Positions 33,651 through 44,069 of a DNA stretch of 64,000 bases are shown here, piece after piece; position 1 is the stretch's first letter; the number at the start of each line of letters is the position of its first letter. The translations under genes were made by a program, and so were the position numbers. The notes beneath the pieces were generated by a model. The model saw nothing but the letters and a program-made list of their open reading frames with translations, ran no database searches and was not told the origin of the DNA. Where the stretch lies: the NCBI GenBank assembly GCA_950295325.1, contig OX485806.1:12708001-12772000 (forward strand). The letters run 5' to 3'. Source of the stretch: Polytrichum commune (Eukaryota > Streptophyta > Polytrichopsida > Polytrichales > Polytrichaceae).

Positions 33651-34600
33651 TGAGTAGGTGTTAGGGGTCTATGTGTTGTCTACATAAACTCAATCATTGG
33701 GAAGGTGAAAGTGTTAAAGTGCGAAAGTGATGCACGGCTTTAATGTCTATAATACAAGATGATTTGACTTTGGTATTGGCATGAAAGTCGCTACATTAAA
33801 GTGGAATTACATCAACCTCCCGTGTCAAAAAAGGAAATGAATTACGGTCATGTGTGACAAAATTCATAATTTATTGAATGTAGTGTAGGCCATTGATATG
33901 AACCCAAATCTCCATATGTTTCCTTTCATTTATACCTATGTATGTTGTGATTGGAAGAATGTTGTTGATAAGTATATAAATTGTAGATTGGGTGCTTTTG
34001 TATTTGATCTAATCATAGTAATACGTGCCTTGAAACACCTTTGGACAATGTCTTGGAGGTGGTGTGTGTTTATTCATGTCATCGTTGTAGCCAACGTGGC
34101 GACCATTGTCATAAAAATAAATTAAAGTAAAATCCACTTCCGTGAATATAACTTGACGGAAGAGCCTACCCACGACTCTCAAAAAATGTAAGACTAGGCA
34201 ATAGTTGGTATATGGTGGGTATGTCAAGGTCATAGAGTCTTTTCACACTTGAGTTCTTTTCGGGTCAATAAAATATTAAACCATATTGATACTGGGTAAT
34301 TTTCTTATGTTTGGAAGTTCTTGCATAGTATAGAAGACCAGCTTGGAAGTCATGGCGTCTATGTAAACACATTCATCGTGAAGGGGATCCAATTAAAAAG
34401 TTGCCTACGAGATTAATGGTCAAATCATTTCCAATTGGACTCCCTACACTAACTCAAAGTCTCTGACTCTAATTATAGACGACCCTCATCTTTGAATAGT
34501 CAAATTGCATGTTATAATACAATACACTGTGTTTTCCCCTTCACAACGGTGAGTTTGCATCAACAACACGAATCCCTACACAAGCAAACCCGAATGGTAT
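33651..34600. other. Intergenic, dispersed repeat words, no gene
   Basis: Contains two copies of a recurring phrase (gtctacataaactca at about 33679 and a variant near 34364) also found at about 53427, 54698 and 62089. No coding or element ends recognised. Confidence 0.45.
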
Positions 34601-34873
34601 CGTAACCGGTTGGCCGCTTTGTTTCGCCGAGGTGGCACTACACGATTGGCTCTGAGCACACAGGTTTGCAGACGATAACCTCGACATCCCAGCCGGTTAT
34701 GATCTAAATCGGATATAGACAGATTACATAATCACTTAAAGCCGGTTATAAGCAATTTGAAACGAATATGAGAACTATTCTGACACGTGGCATTTTAAGG
34801 ATGCTCAAATTTCAACAGGTGACCCATTGTTTAGGTCACCTGCGCGGCTCAACAAAGCGGCCAACCGGTTACG
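34601..34873. repeat. Inverted repeat, 23-bp perfect arms
   Basis: CGTAACCGGTTGGCCGCTTT (plus GTT) at 34601-34623 is repeated exactly inverted at 34851-34873. The 227-base spacer is GC-richer than the surroundings, with AGCCGGTTAT words. No target duplication found. It abuts the hairpin at 34877-35003, and the two may be one compound element. Confidence 0.85.
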
Positions 34874-34876
34874 TCT

Positions 34877-35003
34877 GGTAATCGTTTTATTGGAACCGGT
34901 CATCAGTGCAGAACATGTTCTGTCCAGCTGGCTCGCCCTCACGGGCTCGCCACCTTGACAGAACCGGTTCTGCACCGATAACCTTTCCAATAAAACGATT
35001 ACC
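34877..35003. repeat. Long near-perfect hairpin, 127 bases
   Basis: The arms 34877-34932 and 34950-35003 pair along about 55 bases. GGTAATCGTTTTATTGGAA is exact, followed by GTGCAGAAC..GTTCTGTC after a few mismatches. The apex (ggctcgccctcacgggctcgcc) is itself palindromic. It could be a foldback MITE or a small-RNA precursor; sequence alone does not decide. Confidence 0.85.
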
Positions 35004-35780
35004 TAATACGAAAACAAAATTACTGTCAAATACCCATTCCCTACATGTATAAAAGAAAAAGGTGAAATCCTCATCATAGATACCCGAATGCTAGTTTTTA
35101 AAATAAAATAAAATAAAATAAAATACAGCCGGTGATATTAGACCAGCGTGACCGGTAGAATGTATATGCTTGTATAAAAGCTACTTCGGAAGAGAACCGG
35201 GGATGCCACACTTGTATAAAATATTAGATTATGCCTATTGGCTTGTCATAGACCCCATGTTGTAGATAAGTTCCTAAAATCTGGTTTACTACATAATTGG
35301 AACTTACCAATATTAAGGCATACATCTTACACACACACACACATATATATACACTTCAAGGATCATTTTTGCATCAAAATCCTATCTAATGAGATTGACT
35401 ATATTTGGAAACCTTTAATGCCTTCTAGGTAATATTATGATTGCTTTTGGCAACATGAGGTTTGTGGCCGGATTCAATGAACCCGTTGCCGAGAAACTCG
35501 AGAATTTTAATGACTCGGATTCGTAGACCCCACCGCCAAATACGCGTGTGATGCTCCAACGTCCGCATCATTCTCCACTATTTTGCAATTTTTATTTTTA
35601 TTTGATTTTAAGTAACTGGGTCTAATTTGGGAGAATAGTGATGAGGCTTTCATGCCTCATAGACAGCGGCACTGGGTGTGTTGAGTAAAGAGGGTCCATC
35701 ATGTTAACTTATGGTTTTGCATTTTAACATCCATTGAGGGGTAATAGTAAGAAATTGATACCTTGTAAGTTGAGTTCTAA
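35004..35780. other. Intergenic, microsatellites, no gene
   Basis: (AAAAT)n lies at about 35099-35124 and (CA)n at 35331-35343. A small hairpin (atgaggctttcatgcctcat) lies near 35642. Nothing coding was recognised. Confidence 0.5.
35099..35124. repeat. (AAAAT)5 microsatellite
   Basis: Five pentamer units following a TTTT run. Confidence 0.85.
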
Positions 35781-35956
35781 CATAACATTATTCTGATTCA
35801 TAATAATGTTTTGTGGGATTGACAATATTTCAAAGAATTCAAAGAATGCTTCCGGATATTGCCCACATTCAGTTTGAATATGGGGAATATCCGGGAATAT
35901 TCCCTTGAATATTGTCAATTCCATAAAACACTCTTATAGATCTTAATAATGTTATG
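35781..35956. mobile_element. Foldback MITE, copy 2
   Basis: The outer arms CATAACATTATT and their inverse AATAATGTTATG (35781 and 35945) enclose inner arms TGTTTTGTGGGATTGACAAT and inverted TGTTTTATGGAATTGACAAT. The same arm plan and interior text occur at 8092-8222. Confidence 0.75.
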
Positions 35957-36285
35957 TATTCATCCTAATTTAAGTTTACTAGACTATTTCGGGTCCCCAA
36001 CCCTGATTTAGAGCTTATTTTATTTTATTTATTTTAAACGCAAGGGCCCTACAATGAAATTCAATGTTTGTATGCTCACATGTTATGATTCCACCACCCT
36101 CCCCCTTCCTTCCTCCCCCAAACAGGGTAGGTCATGTGAACATTTACATGATCATTTAAGGTAGATGTGCCTTAGATGGATACTTTCCCCTCTACACCCA
36201 CTTCTTGTAGGATATGAAACTATACTCAATGCAAGATGAACAACAAATCCAATTTGTGCACATAGCCATTTGTCCTATCCTTTGT

Positions 36286-36530
36286 GGAGCTCATGTGAAT
36301 ATCTCAATCATTATTGAAGCGAAGATTCTCGTGCTCATCAAATCGTCATATAGGTTCCTCCTGGCATGTTGACTATTACACCTAGAACGGTTAGAATATT
36401 TCGACCACACAATCCACTTTCCCTTAAACACATGTCTTTGTGGTGCCAGTTCTTAGATTCGCACCTAACCACACACCACTCAAACATAGGTGCCCATATT
36501 ATCGTTGTGTTAGATTTAGGCATGTCTAAC
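36286..36530 (+). repeat. Dispersed repeat, partner of 567-810
   Basis: Same-direction alignment with 567-810. A 106-codon plus frame (36366-36686) and a 61-codon minus frame overlap it. Neither is recognised, and the partner copy has no equivalent frame, so coding is unlikely. Confidence 0.6.
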
Positions 36531-39096
36531 TCACCTTATTATTCGCAAGGAACTGATCTCTTCTTGAGTTGTGGCATCAAGAGGGGTCAAACCTTATCTA
36601 GAATGTCGAAGACAAGACAATTCACAATAAATCTCGTGTCCTCGGATAAGGTTCTTCTTCACTTATTCTCTAATAATTTGGCATAGTTCCACTACCATCG
36701 ATCATTCATCAACGGGGGAATCTTCAATTCAAACATCAGAATGTCTTGTCCATATAAACCCACTCATAAATTTGCAGGATGCCCAGGTTCTGGTGTTGAG
36801 AAAATCTAGGGGAAACGAAGGGTGAGGGAGGGAGGGAGGGAGATCGAGAGATTCATTCAAAGGCCAAATAAATCATCCTTCGAAACTCGACCTTGTATGC
36901 AAGGCAATGGTGGGTGGGTGGGTGGGATCTCTCATCCCCTTCTCATCATACTCTCCAATGAAGTTACAAATGAACCGGTTGAAGTTCAAGACTTGACGAA
37001 AATTAATTACCCATCGTTCTAAGGGATTCGGAGAATATAACCCACAAGTTAGTAAAGGAAATCCCGAAAGATGCCAACATGGAACCGACTGGACTTGGAA
37101 ACACTAGGATCTCCACCGACTATGCCCGAAAACCTAACCCACATACCGATATCCTTAACAATATCTGCTTGTGTATCAATTAAGTTGAATGTATTGGTAT
37201 GTGTGTTACTGCCACGGATTCTAGGTAATCGGAGTTTCGGTTATGTGAGTACCGACAAACAGAAAATGGGTGATATTGAAAAACCGGCTTACTTATCAAT
37301 GTCCAAGTTTTTGGTTGGTTGGTTGGTTGGTTGTCATTACAATGAAGAGGAAATTAGTCGGCACTTGAAAAATAGTATAGGATATTGGCTGGTTCAAAAT
37401 AACAACAACAAGTTTGCAACCGGTCAAATCCTGAAAAAACCGGTAGAAGTTGTGAAGGGACGGTTGAGCTCAAAAATCTCCCGAACCTTGATCTCATGGT
37501 AATGCTCAGAACCCCGATGCCTCAACTATGATCAATGAATCCTTGGCGTTCTATAGGAACACAATTTTTTTCTTCTCTTTGGCCAACATTCCTCGTGGAA
37601 AAGCACCGAAGCTTTCGTAGAATTTGACACATTAGTACAATAGTATATTGTTGCATGTGATCAAAGTGTGCAGAGCCTACCTCCTCACAGGCACCATGTC
37701 ATCCCCAAACAAAGTGTTAGTTTCTGAGAATGTTGTATGCCATATGTTCTAAACAAGGGTTTGGTTGTGATTCATGTCACACACTCATTTTGCTTATCAA
37801 GTATTAAAAACAACGATGCTCATTAGATTAACATGTGACCAGTCAAACATGTTCCCTTGCTATGTTGTAGTATTAAGCAAGGTAAGTTTCCATGAACCCT
37901 AAATTTTTTATTTGAGGTTGGTGGAATTTTTACCTTTAATTGCATAGGTACTTGGACCATGTAAGTATGCTTTGATATGGCCAATACATGGTAGTTTAAA
38001 TATCTATCGTATGGGGTAGATTTTTGTCATTGGCATTCATTGGATTCTTGAGAGGATTAGAGATGCTAGGTAAATCATGGATAGAGTTTTGCTTTCATGT
38101 CGCTAGGCAAATGGCATGAACAAAAGTAAAGAAAGAAAGTAGTCATTTTTAGGGTTTGCAAACCTTCATAATTGTTCGAAGGCATGAATATGTTTAATTC
38201 ATTGCATACATTCCTTAGAGAGAGGCTCCATTTGAGGAGGTAACTTTAGGAGAAGTCCAAGACATAGTGAGTGAAATCTTAACCACAACAATATTTCAAG
38301 CAACTCGTGCAAGCAAGGGGGGGGGGGAATCTATAATGAAGTGAGGGTAGAATATGGATCCAAAATAATCATTGTTTTCCGAGATCCAATATCAAGTTGG
38401 GAGAGAGCCAAGAAAGAGTTATGTTGCAGTCCCTCATCATGCTGCACTTTCACTTTACACTAAGCTCAAGGGCCCATCAATTGTAAACTTGGATCTCTAT
38501 TTCCCACGGTACAACCTTTGGATGGTTTTCAAGCGCCCTTGGGCTTACATGGCCACGGCTCCTGATACGTGTGTAAAGCAACCCTACTTGGTGTGTGGAG
38601 AGAGGGAAGTATCACATACAAACGTACCTCTCCTCCATCCAACATAAAATCTCATCCCCCTACAAATTTGTTGCCGATTCATCTCTGTTGACCTCGAGTA
38701 CATTAATTCATGGTCTTTGAAAACTAGTTCCAATGTCAAATCAACCTAGAAAAGTAACCTCCGAGCTGCATACTATTCCAGGGCTTTTATGTTGAATGAA
38801 TGAGCGGTACTCGCTCTCGTATACGATCGATCTTTCTCTCTCTTTCTCTCTCTCACTCACGGTAAGCTCCAGTTGCCATTGTGGTGATGGGGGGGGGGCA
38901 AGAAAACATTGCCAATCAATCAATCAATCAATCAATTGGCAATGGTGGCCAGGACCCCATGAGCCGGTTCAATTGCTAGCGCCACTAGGTAATGTGTCCT
39001 TTGCCAAACAGACAAAGCCTCTAGGGATTGTCTCCTTTTAGTGCATGCCCTGCCTGCCATTCAAGCAGTTGCTTGTGCTCCAATCCAGGCTTAGTA
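36531..39096. other. Intergenic, repeats and simple sequence, no gene
   Basis: Bases 36960-37130 share blocks with 51655-51850 (accggt.gaagttc; gactggacttggaaacact). The 143-codon plus frame at 37071-37502 begins inside that repeat and has no known domain. Simple repeats: (GGGA)n at 36826-36841, (GGGT)n at about 36910-36928, (TTGG)n at about 37313-37332, a G run at about 38319-38328 and CT-rich sequence at 38831-38853. Confidence 0.45.
38908..38944. repeat. (CAAT)5 microsatellite inside a 10-bp inverted repeat
   Basis: CATTGCCAAT at 38908-38917 is inverted exactly as ATTGGCAATG at 38935-38944, with CAAT repeats between them. Confidence 0.85.
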
Positions 39097-39487
39097 CACT
39101 GATTATCCCAATTAGTGCACGTTACTAGCAGTGATGGGGGAGATTTTAGGGCATACTCGGTTGAGATCCTAGTGTTTGCAACTCCAACCGGTTACATGTT
39201 GACGACATCCTCCGGTTTTCGTTTATTGAATTGGGGTATATTTGTATAGATTCCTCTAAAATGATCGGTAATTTTCTTGCAGTTTTGAGCTTCAACTGCT
39301 TATTCCTCAAACTAATTCAACTGGTTCATTTGTAACTAATTGCCGGTTCTCCCTGATCATTGGTTACTAGTCGGATTTACGTAGTGCAATAACATTTGAT
39401 TCTTACTGACACAAGCTCAATTGGTTGTTCGGACATCATAGAGCATAAATAACTTTGCTTGGTAGAATATTACGTTCTCAATAACCA

Positions 39488-40212
39488 CACTAAATGTGAT
39501 AATTTATTGTCCTATGGTATTTAATGTCACTATGGTGACGTTTCGGATGACACTTCTTGTGAACGATTTTACGAATACGGTCATGGATGATGGATGAGTA
39601 CATCCATCGGCCAAAACCCTACCTTCTCGTGCGAGCAACTTGTGATGAACTATCGTCGTGAGAATTTGGGTGAAAAACCACTCGGTAAGTGACAGTAATT
39701 GCAACACTGGAAATCTATAATCCCCCTTAAACAATTTTCAAGGAATGACAAGTAATGTTGGGTTAACATTGAGTGTTGATGACGCTATACGGCGGTTTAC
39801 AATTAGGGCCGGTTTACACTACGGTGGAGAAGGCCTCCGGTCGGTCAAGAATGCTTGGCCAAGACATGGTTATATGAGGCAAATGGTGGATGTGCCGGAG
39901 AAGAATTAAAGGCAATAAAATATTTTTATTGAGTTGGGCTTCTCCGGCCTCAAGAGGCCGGAGAAGCCCAACTCCAAAAAGTGCCGCCATGTAGGCGGCC
40001 ATGTCATTTTATCATCCATGAGAAAGGTTCACCACCATTGTTTTCTTCACCTAGTGTAAACACCCACCGGTCAAGAGTTGCATTTTCAACCAATCACAAT
40101 TGAGAAACGCCCTTGTTTTCATGACCGGTGGACTTCTCCACCGTAGTGTAAACCGGCCCTTAGTATCGAGCAAGACAATTAGAATTGGTGACAAGAAATA
40201 TCGTGTTTAGTG
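39488..40212. mobile_element. Middle CACT/TA-type MITE, interrupted
   Basis: It aligns inverted with the uninterrupted 27985-28346 copy along its length, once 39806-40159 and one TTA are removed (about 368 bp remain). The right end is followed by TA (40213-40214); the left flank reads CA. Confidence 0.85.
39806..40159. mobile_element. Innermost Tourist-like MITE, GGGCCGGTTTACAC type, 354 bp
   Basis: The left end GGGCCGGTTTACACTACGG and the inverted right end agree exactly for 27 bases. TTA is duplicated at 39803-39805 and 40160-40162. The homologous site at 28035-28037 has only one copy of the triplet, so insertion and target are shown directly. Perfect TIRs and duplication make it the youngest layer of the nest. 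No coding capacity; a PIF/Harbinger transposase supplied elsewhere would be needed. Confidence 0.95.
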
Positions 40213-40446
40213 TAGTTATAGCAGTGCGTAACTCCAAATAGAAACACACACTAATTGGGATAACTAGTGCAGCAATAGTAGCTGTAATATGTTAAGTCCA
40301 CATGACATGAGTCCAATGTTTTGGGGGCGGTCGAGGGCCAGCTTGCTGCTTGCAGGCATGGCCACATTCTTCCATGTCCACAGCCCTCTCCCAATTAGAC
40401 TTGGCCGCAATGTTTGGCCACCTCCCAAAAACAAAACCCTAAAGTA

Positions 40447-41244
40447 CTGTTCTCCTTCTTTAGTATGACACTTTTGGGAAACACAAAAATAGTCGTATTA
40501 TCGAGGTGTCGCTCCTCATTAATATGCAAAATGGCGTAAAGTTGTTGTGTTATCGAGTGAACACGAAAACTTAAGTAAATTGAGCTATGTATATATATAT
40601 ACGACGAGTTTAAGCAATATAGATGGTATGATATAATAACTTATAACTCCAAACAAATACAAATATTCTGAAGAACTCTTGAAATAGGAGTCCAACGATT
40701 TCTGGTGTTACCTACCCAAGTTAGCAACCGTCATCGTATCTAAATTCCCTACTAACTTTTTAAAACTAATAATTTCATCAACACCAAAATATAAAGAGTT
40801 CTTTTATGAGAAACTAGACAACAATGATGCATGATGTTTAGCATCACTAAGCTTAACTGTAGGTGGAGCAACATCATCCACATCTAATGAATCTAGATCA
40901 ACATTAAGAACAAAGTCTTGTGCAGAATCGGTCCCCAAAACATCATCCACCAACTCATCAATCTTCAATTCTAACTCTAACCCTAACCATGTCCATTCTA
41001 CACTAGTAACCCAAATTCTCATTAAGTTTCCAAGTAGAGAATGGATGTATTTTAGATGTACTTAACATAGATGAAAGGGATTTTAGCATTAACTACCTCT
41101 TTAATATGACAAAACGGAGATTCTAAATGTCGCATTATCGAATGACGTAGTCGTATAAAAGAGGGAGTTTTGGACTAAAAAGTTGGATCGCGCAAAAATG
41201 TGTCGTAATATTGAGGGTGTCGTATAAACGATGTTTTTCCCCTG
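40447..41244. mobile_element. pogo/Tigger-like element remnant
   Basis: The right edge, inverted, reads CAGGGGAAAAACATCG then TTTATACGACACCCTC. The left edge has tttagtatgacacttttgg and then gtcgtattatcgaggtgtcg. ...TATTACGACACC.. with ACCTCGATAATACGAC words is typical of pogo/Tigger ends in plants (from memory). Between the edges is the C-terminal tail of a Tigger-type transposase on the minus strand. The exact ends are approximate; TA precedes the left edge. Confidence 0.55.
40655..41022 (-). pseudogene. C-terminal tail of a pogo/Tigger-type transposase
   Basis: The minus frame 41022-40804 has an acidic segment (IDELVDDVLGTDSAQDFVLN, then VDLDSLDVDDVAPP) and KLSDAKHHASLLSSF. After one TGA the same frame reads KNSLYFGVDEIISFKKLVGN then LDTMTVANLGR, and after another stop HQKSLDSYFKSSS. 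This order (AKHHA.LLS.F...NS.YFGv.EIIsF.KLvgNLd.mtv.NlgRqHQ.SLDsYF) is what I recall from the C-terminus of Tigger-like proteins in seed-free plants. The DDE catalytic core and the DNA-binding half are absent. Two in-frame stops make it non-functional. Recollection of the family is unverified. Confidence 0.55.
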
Positions 41245-43645
41245 CATATAGAAGGAAAAATCGCGGTGAAATCAGTGTAAGGACTTGATGTTTTCCAGAT
41301 ACTGGTAATCGACACTGATATGTATGTGCGATTGGGTTGGCACACACTATTTTATCAACCATTCACGATAGTTTGGAGGTTTATTATAAGACTCACCATC
41401 AATTTTATTCGTTATGATTGTTATACGAATACGTAAAGAAACTTATAGTTTTTGTACTTTGATTTCGATCCAAGGTTTTTTGCATCGGTGAAGAGGCAGA
41501 CGATTCGCAAAGGCAACCGGATTGCACATATCAGTGTACGTCTACTTGGAAGTGCACATCTAGAATATAAGTATGTAAACTTATGGGTGCATATCCAAGT
41601 TTGAATATGTCCATGTTTGAAAGTCAACACGTGTAGGTCACCTTTGAGTTCTGCTTCGAGAGTTCATAAGGGATTCACTAAAACTCCAAATGTTGCAATG
41701 TCAATTTGTATGTTTTTTATTTGGAGTTGCAGCGTGTTCATAGAAATTTTATCTTGTCATCAGACCTCTAGATATCTCAAAGTGCTCAAAGTCCACAATA
41801 GGTGCATTCAAAGTATCAAGACTCAAAACCAAGGGCCTCAACTAGTATTTAGGTAATTCCAGACTTTTGATGAGTTTTGGAAATAAGCAAGCGATTTATG
41901 GAAATATGAACACTTGTGTTACAAGTGTTGTTATTTGTGTTCACCATGTAGTTATTATGTAGTTGATTGTATATTGAAAGAATGTGGACATGATGTGCGT
42001 AAGCATTTGGCATCATAGTGGAGATATTAAACCAAACATTTGGCGTAATTTAGACCACGATTGGTCAAATCCTATGAAATTACTTAAATACTAGTTTCCA
42101 AGGGGAGCTAAGAAATGGACACCGGTCACTGGATCTATATTCTTTTATGTGACTAGAACCTACTCTCTAACATACTAAAATGAAGATCTTGTAATTTTGC
42201 AATGTGAGCCAATTCATGATCCCAAATAGCTTGATGGAATCATAATTAGGCCATTGCACATGGTTGAGCATTAGGTCATTCCTTTTTCTCCATGTAGATA
42301 AGTTTTTTGGATTGGGTTGTTCAACAAAACCACATAGGGAAGACTAAACAAATGCCGGATTGAAATCTAAGTATCACTATTACCCACTACCATAGTTTCT
42401 TCCTTCATTTTAGTTTGCTTTAATTACACTTTGCGTGGGTATTCGGTTCATTAATTTTGACAAAAAAATCATATGTTGATCTATAATACCCCTTTTGTAA
42501 TAGAAATTTAACTGGGATAATTCCTAGAGACCATCATAGGTTGTCGAGCTCAATTCTTTTATTATATGCCATCATGGAATTACAAGATTAATTGATCCTG
42601 GTGAAGTTACTTGAGAAAAGTGTAAAAAACAATGGCCAACTCACCTGGGCCATCAACCACTTAGTGGCTTGTAGCACGTCACCTTATCCTTGCTACATGA
42701 CAAGTCATCAATCCAAGTGCTTCATCACTTTGACTCTTCAATAGACCATGAATCATGTAACCTTCAAGCCTTTTCTACAAATGAGTTCTCTTCCTATGGC
42801 CCTTTTAGGCTCTTTTTTATGCAACGATTGGTGATGGATTCCATTGATTATTGGACAATCCCGATCACCAACAGTTACTCCCTATTTCATGAGTCACACC
42901 ATGGCCTCTGGTCTTTGTTTCTTCACCTTCAACAACCTATCTTATTGGTGTTGGGTAGTGCTTTGTCTCTCACAAATCTCATATTTTCATGCCCTAGTTC
43001 TTCTCCACAAAGATTATGGCTTTGACAAGTATCTCTTAATGGATTCAACTACTTTCTACCCGAGAGTCTGACACTTTGAAGAATCCAATTTGTTTAGAAC
43101 AACTTGCAATAGTCAAATTGCTTTGTGCATTCTTTACTTAAGGACTAAGTTCATGAATTCCAATGTTTTTCACCTAGATTACTCACTTGTAGACTATGGA
43201 TGCAATGAATTATGAGTGTGTCACTTTGTTCTAGGCAATAGCCTTTTACTTACTTATGGTTCATTCCTCATGACTTCTCACCCTGTGGAATTTGACTTAG
43301 GCTAGTGCATTGCTATGCTTTCGATATTGAATACATGTTTTATTAAGAAGATGGTCATCATTTAAATGAGAAACTTGACCATGGATAAATCCTGTGTGCA
43401 ATAGACAATTGGTCACTTCCCAATTCTACAAATTAGGAGCTATGGTGATTCTCTAAAAGGCTTCACACCATGTAATTCCAATTTAGATTATGGCCGTGAC
43501 AAACTTCTCCACTTAAACACTTCACCCTATTCTCAAGGGTCGAGCTAATGTCCTTGCCAACACTCAAGACAAACTGCCATACTTAACAATATTTCACAAG
43601 ACGTTACTTTATGAACCAAGGGCTTCCCACTCTGGAATTCTCATC
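41245..43645. other. Intergenic, no recognisable gene
   Basis: Small frames (41617-41856 plus, 42690-43025 plus) show no known motif. From 42590 the text is CT-rich with many short words but no boundaries. Nothing coding is supported. Confidence 0.45.
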
Positions 43646-43653
43646 GACTATGG
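43646..43653. repeat. Left 8-bp target duplication of CACGGG element B
   Basis: GACTATGG, repeated exactly at 44062-44069. Confidence 0.9.
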
Positions 43654-44061
43654 CACGGGTAGATCACTCCATTGTCAAGTTGAACACCACGTGCGACCAA
43701 AAACAATCTTCTTTTGGTAAGTTGTACCACCAAAATGGGTCAAAATTTTATCAAATTTTTTTCATGAGTAGATATACACAGTACCTATGACATAGTCAAA
43801 AGTGGTAACTAAATTTGATGATTTGTTTTTTTCATAAAACATATCATTTCTAACTAGAATGACACATAATTGAACTAAAACAATTACTAAAAAAAAAAGA
43901 TGACTAAAAATTTCAAAAAAGTATACAAAAGATACTATCAATGGTTATGTATATGTAGAAAAAATATCATAAATTTTAAAATTATATATGGCATGTAATA
44001 TAGGGGTAGCAAACTTTGTCCGCACGTGGTGTCAACTTGACAATGAAGTGACCTCCCCGTG
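43654..44061. mobile_element. CACGGG-type TIR element B, 408 bp, hAT-like
   Basis: The left arm (CACGGGTAGATCACTCCATT, then GTCAAGTTGAACACCACGTG) and the inverted right arm (CACGGGGAGGTCACTTCATT, then GTCAAGTTGACACCACGTG) match over about 43 bases with three substitutions and one indel. The exact 8-bp duplication GACTATGG flanks it. The AT-rich interior has no frame. It shares CACGGGTAGATCACT and the CACGTGCGG block with element A at 33146. Confidence 0.92.
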
Positions 44062-44069
44062 GACTATGG

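Larger units (their letters stand above)
39097..40269. mobile_element. Outer CACT/TA-type element, host of two nested insertions
   Basis: The left end CACTGATTATCCCAATTAGTG and inverted right end CACTAGTTATCCCAATTAGTG are TIRs; TA lies at 39095-39096 and CA (one change) at 40270-40271. Bases just inside the right end (aactccaaatag) match the subterminal region of the 6320 element. It contains the element at 39488-40212, which in turn contains 39806-40159. Without these it would be about 450 bp. Confidence 0.72.

Noticed and set aside
37071-37502. 143-codon plus-strand frame
   Set aside because: Begins in a repeat shared with 51.8 kb, includes a (TTGG)n stretch read as VGWLVG, and has no recognisable domain.
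40970-40988. Telomere-like ctaaccctaacc words
   Set aside because: Only two imperfect units, inside the reverse complement of an acidic protein tail; not an interstitial telomere array.
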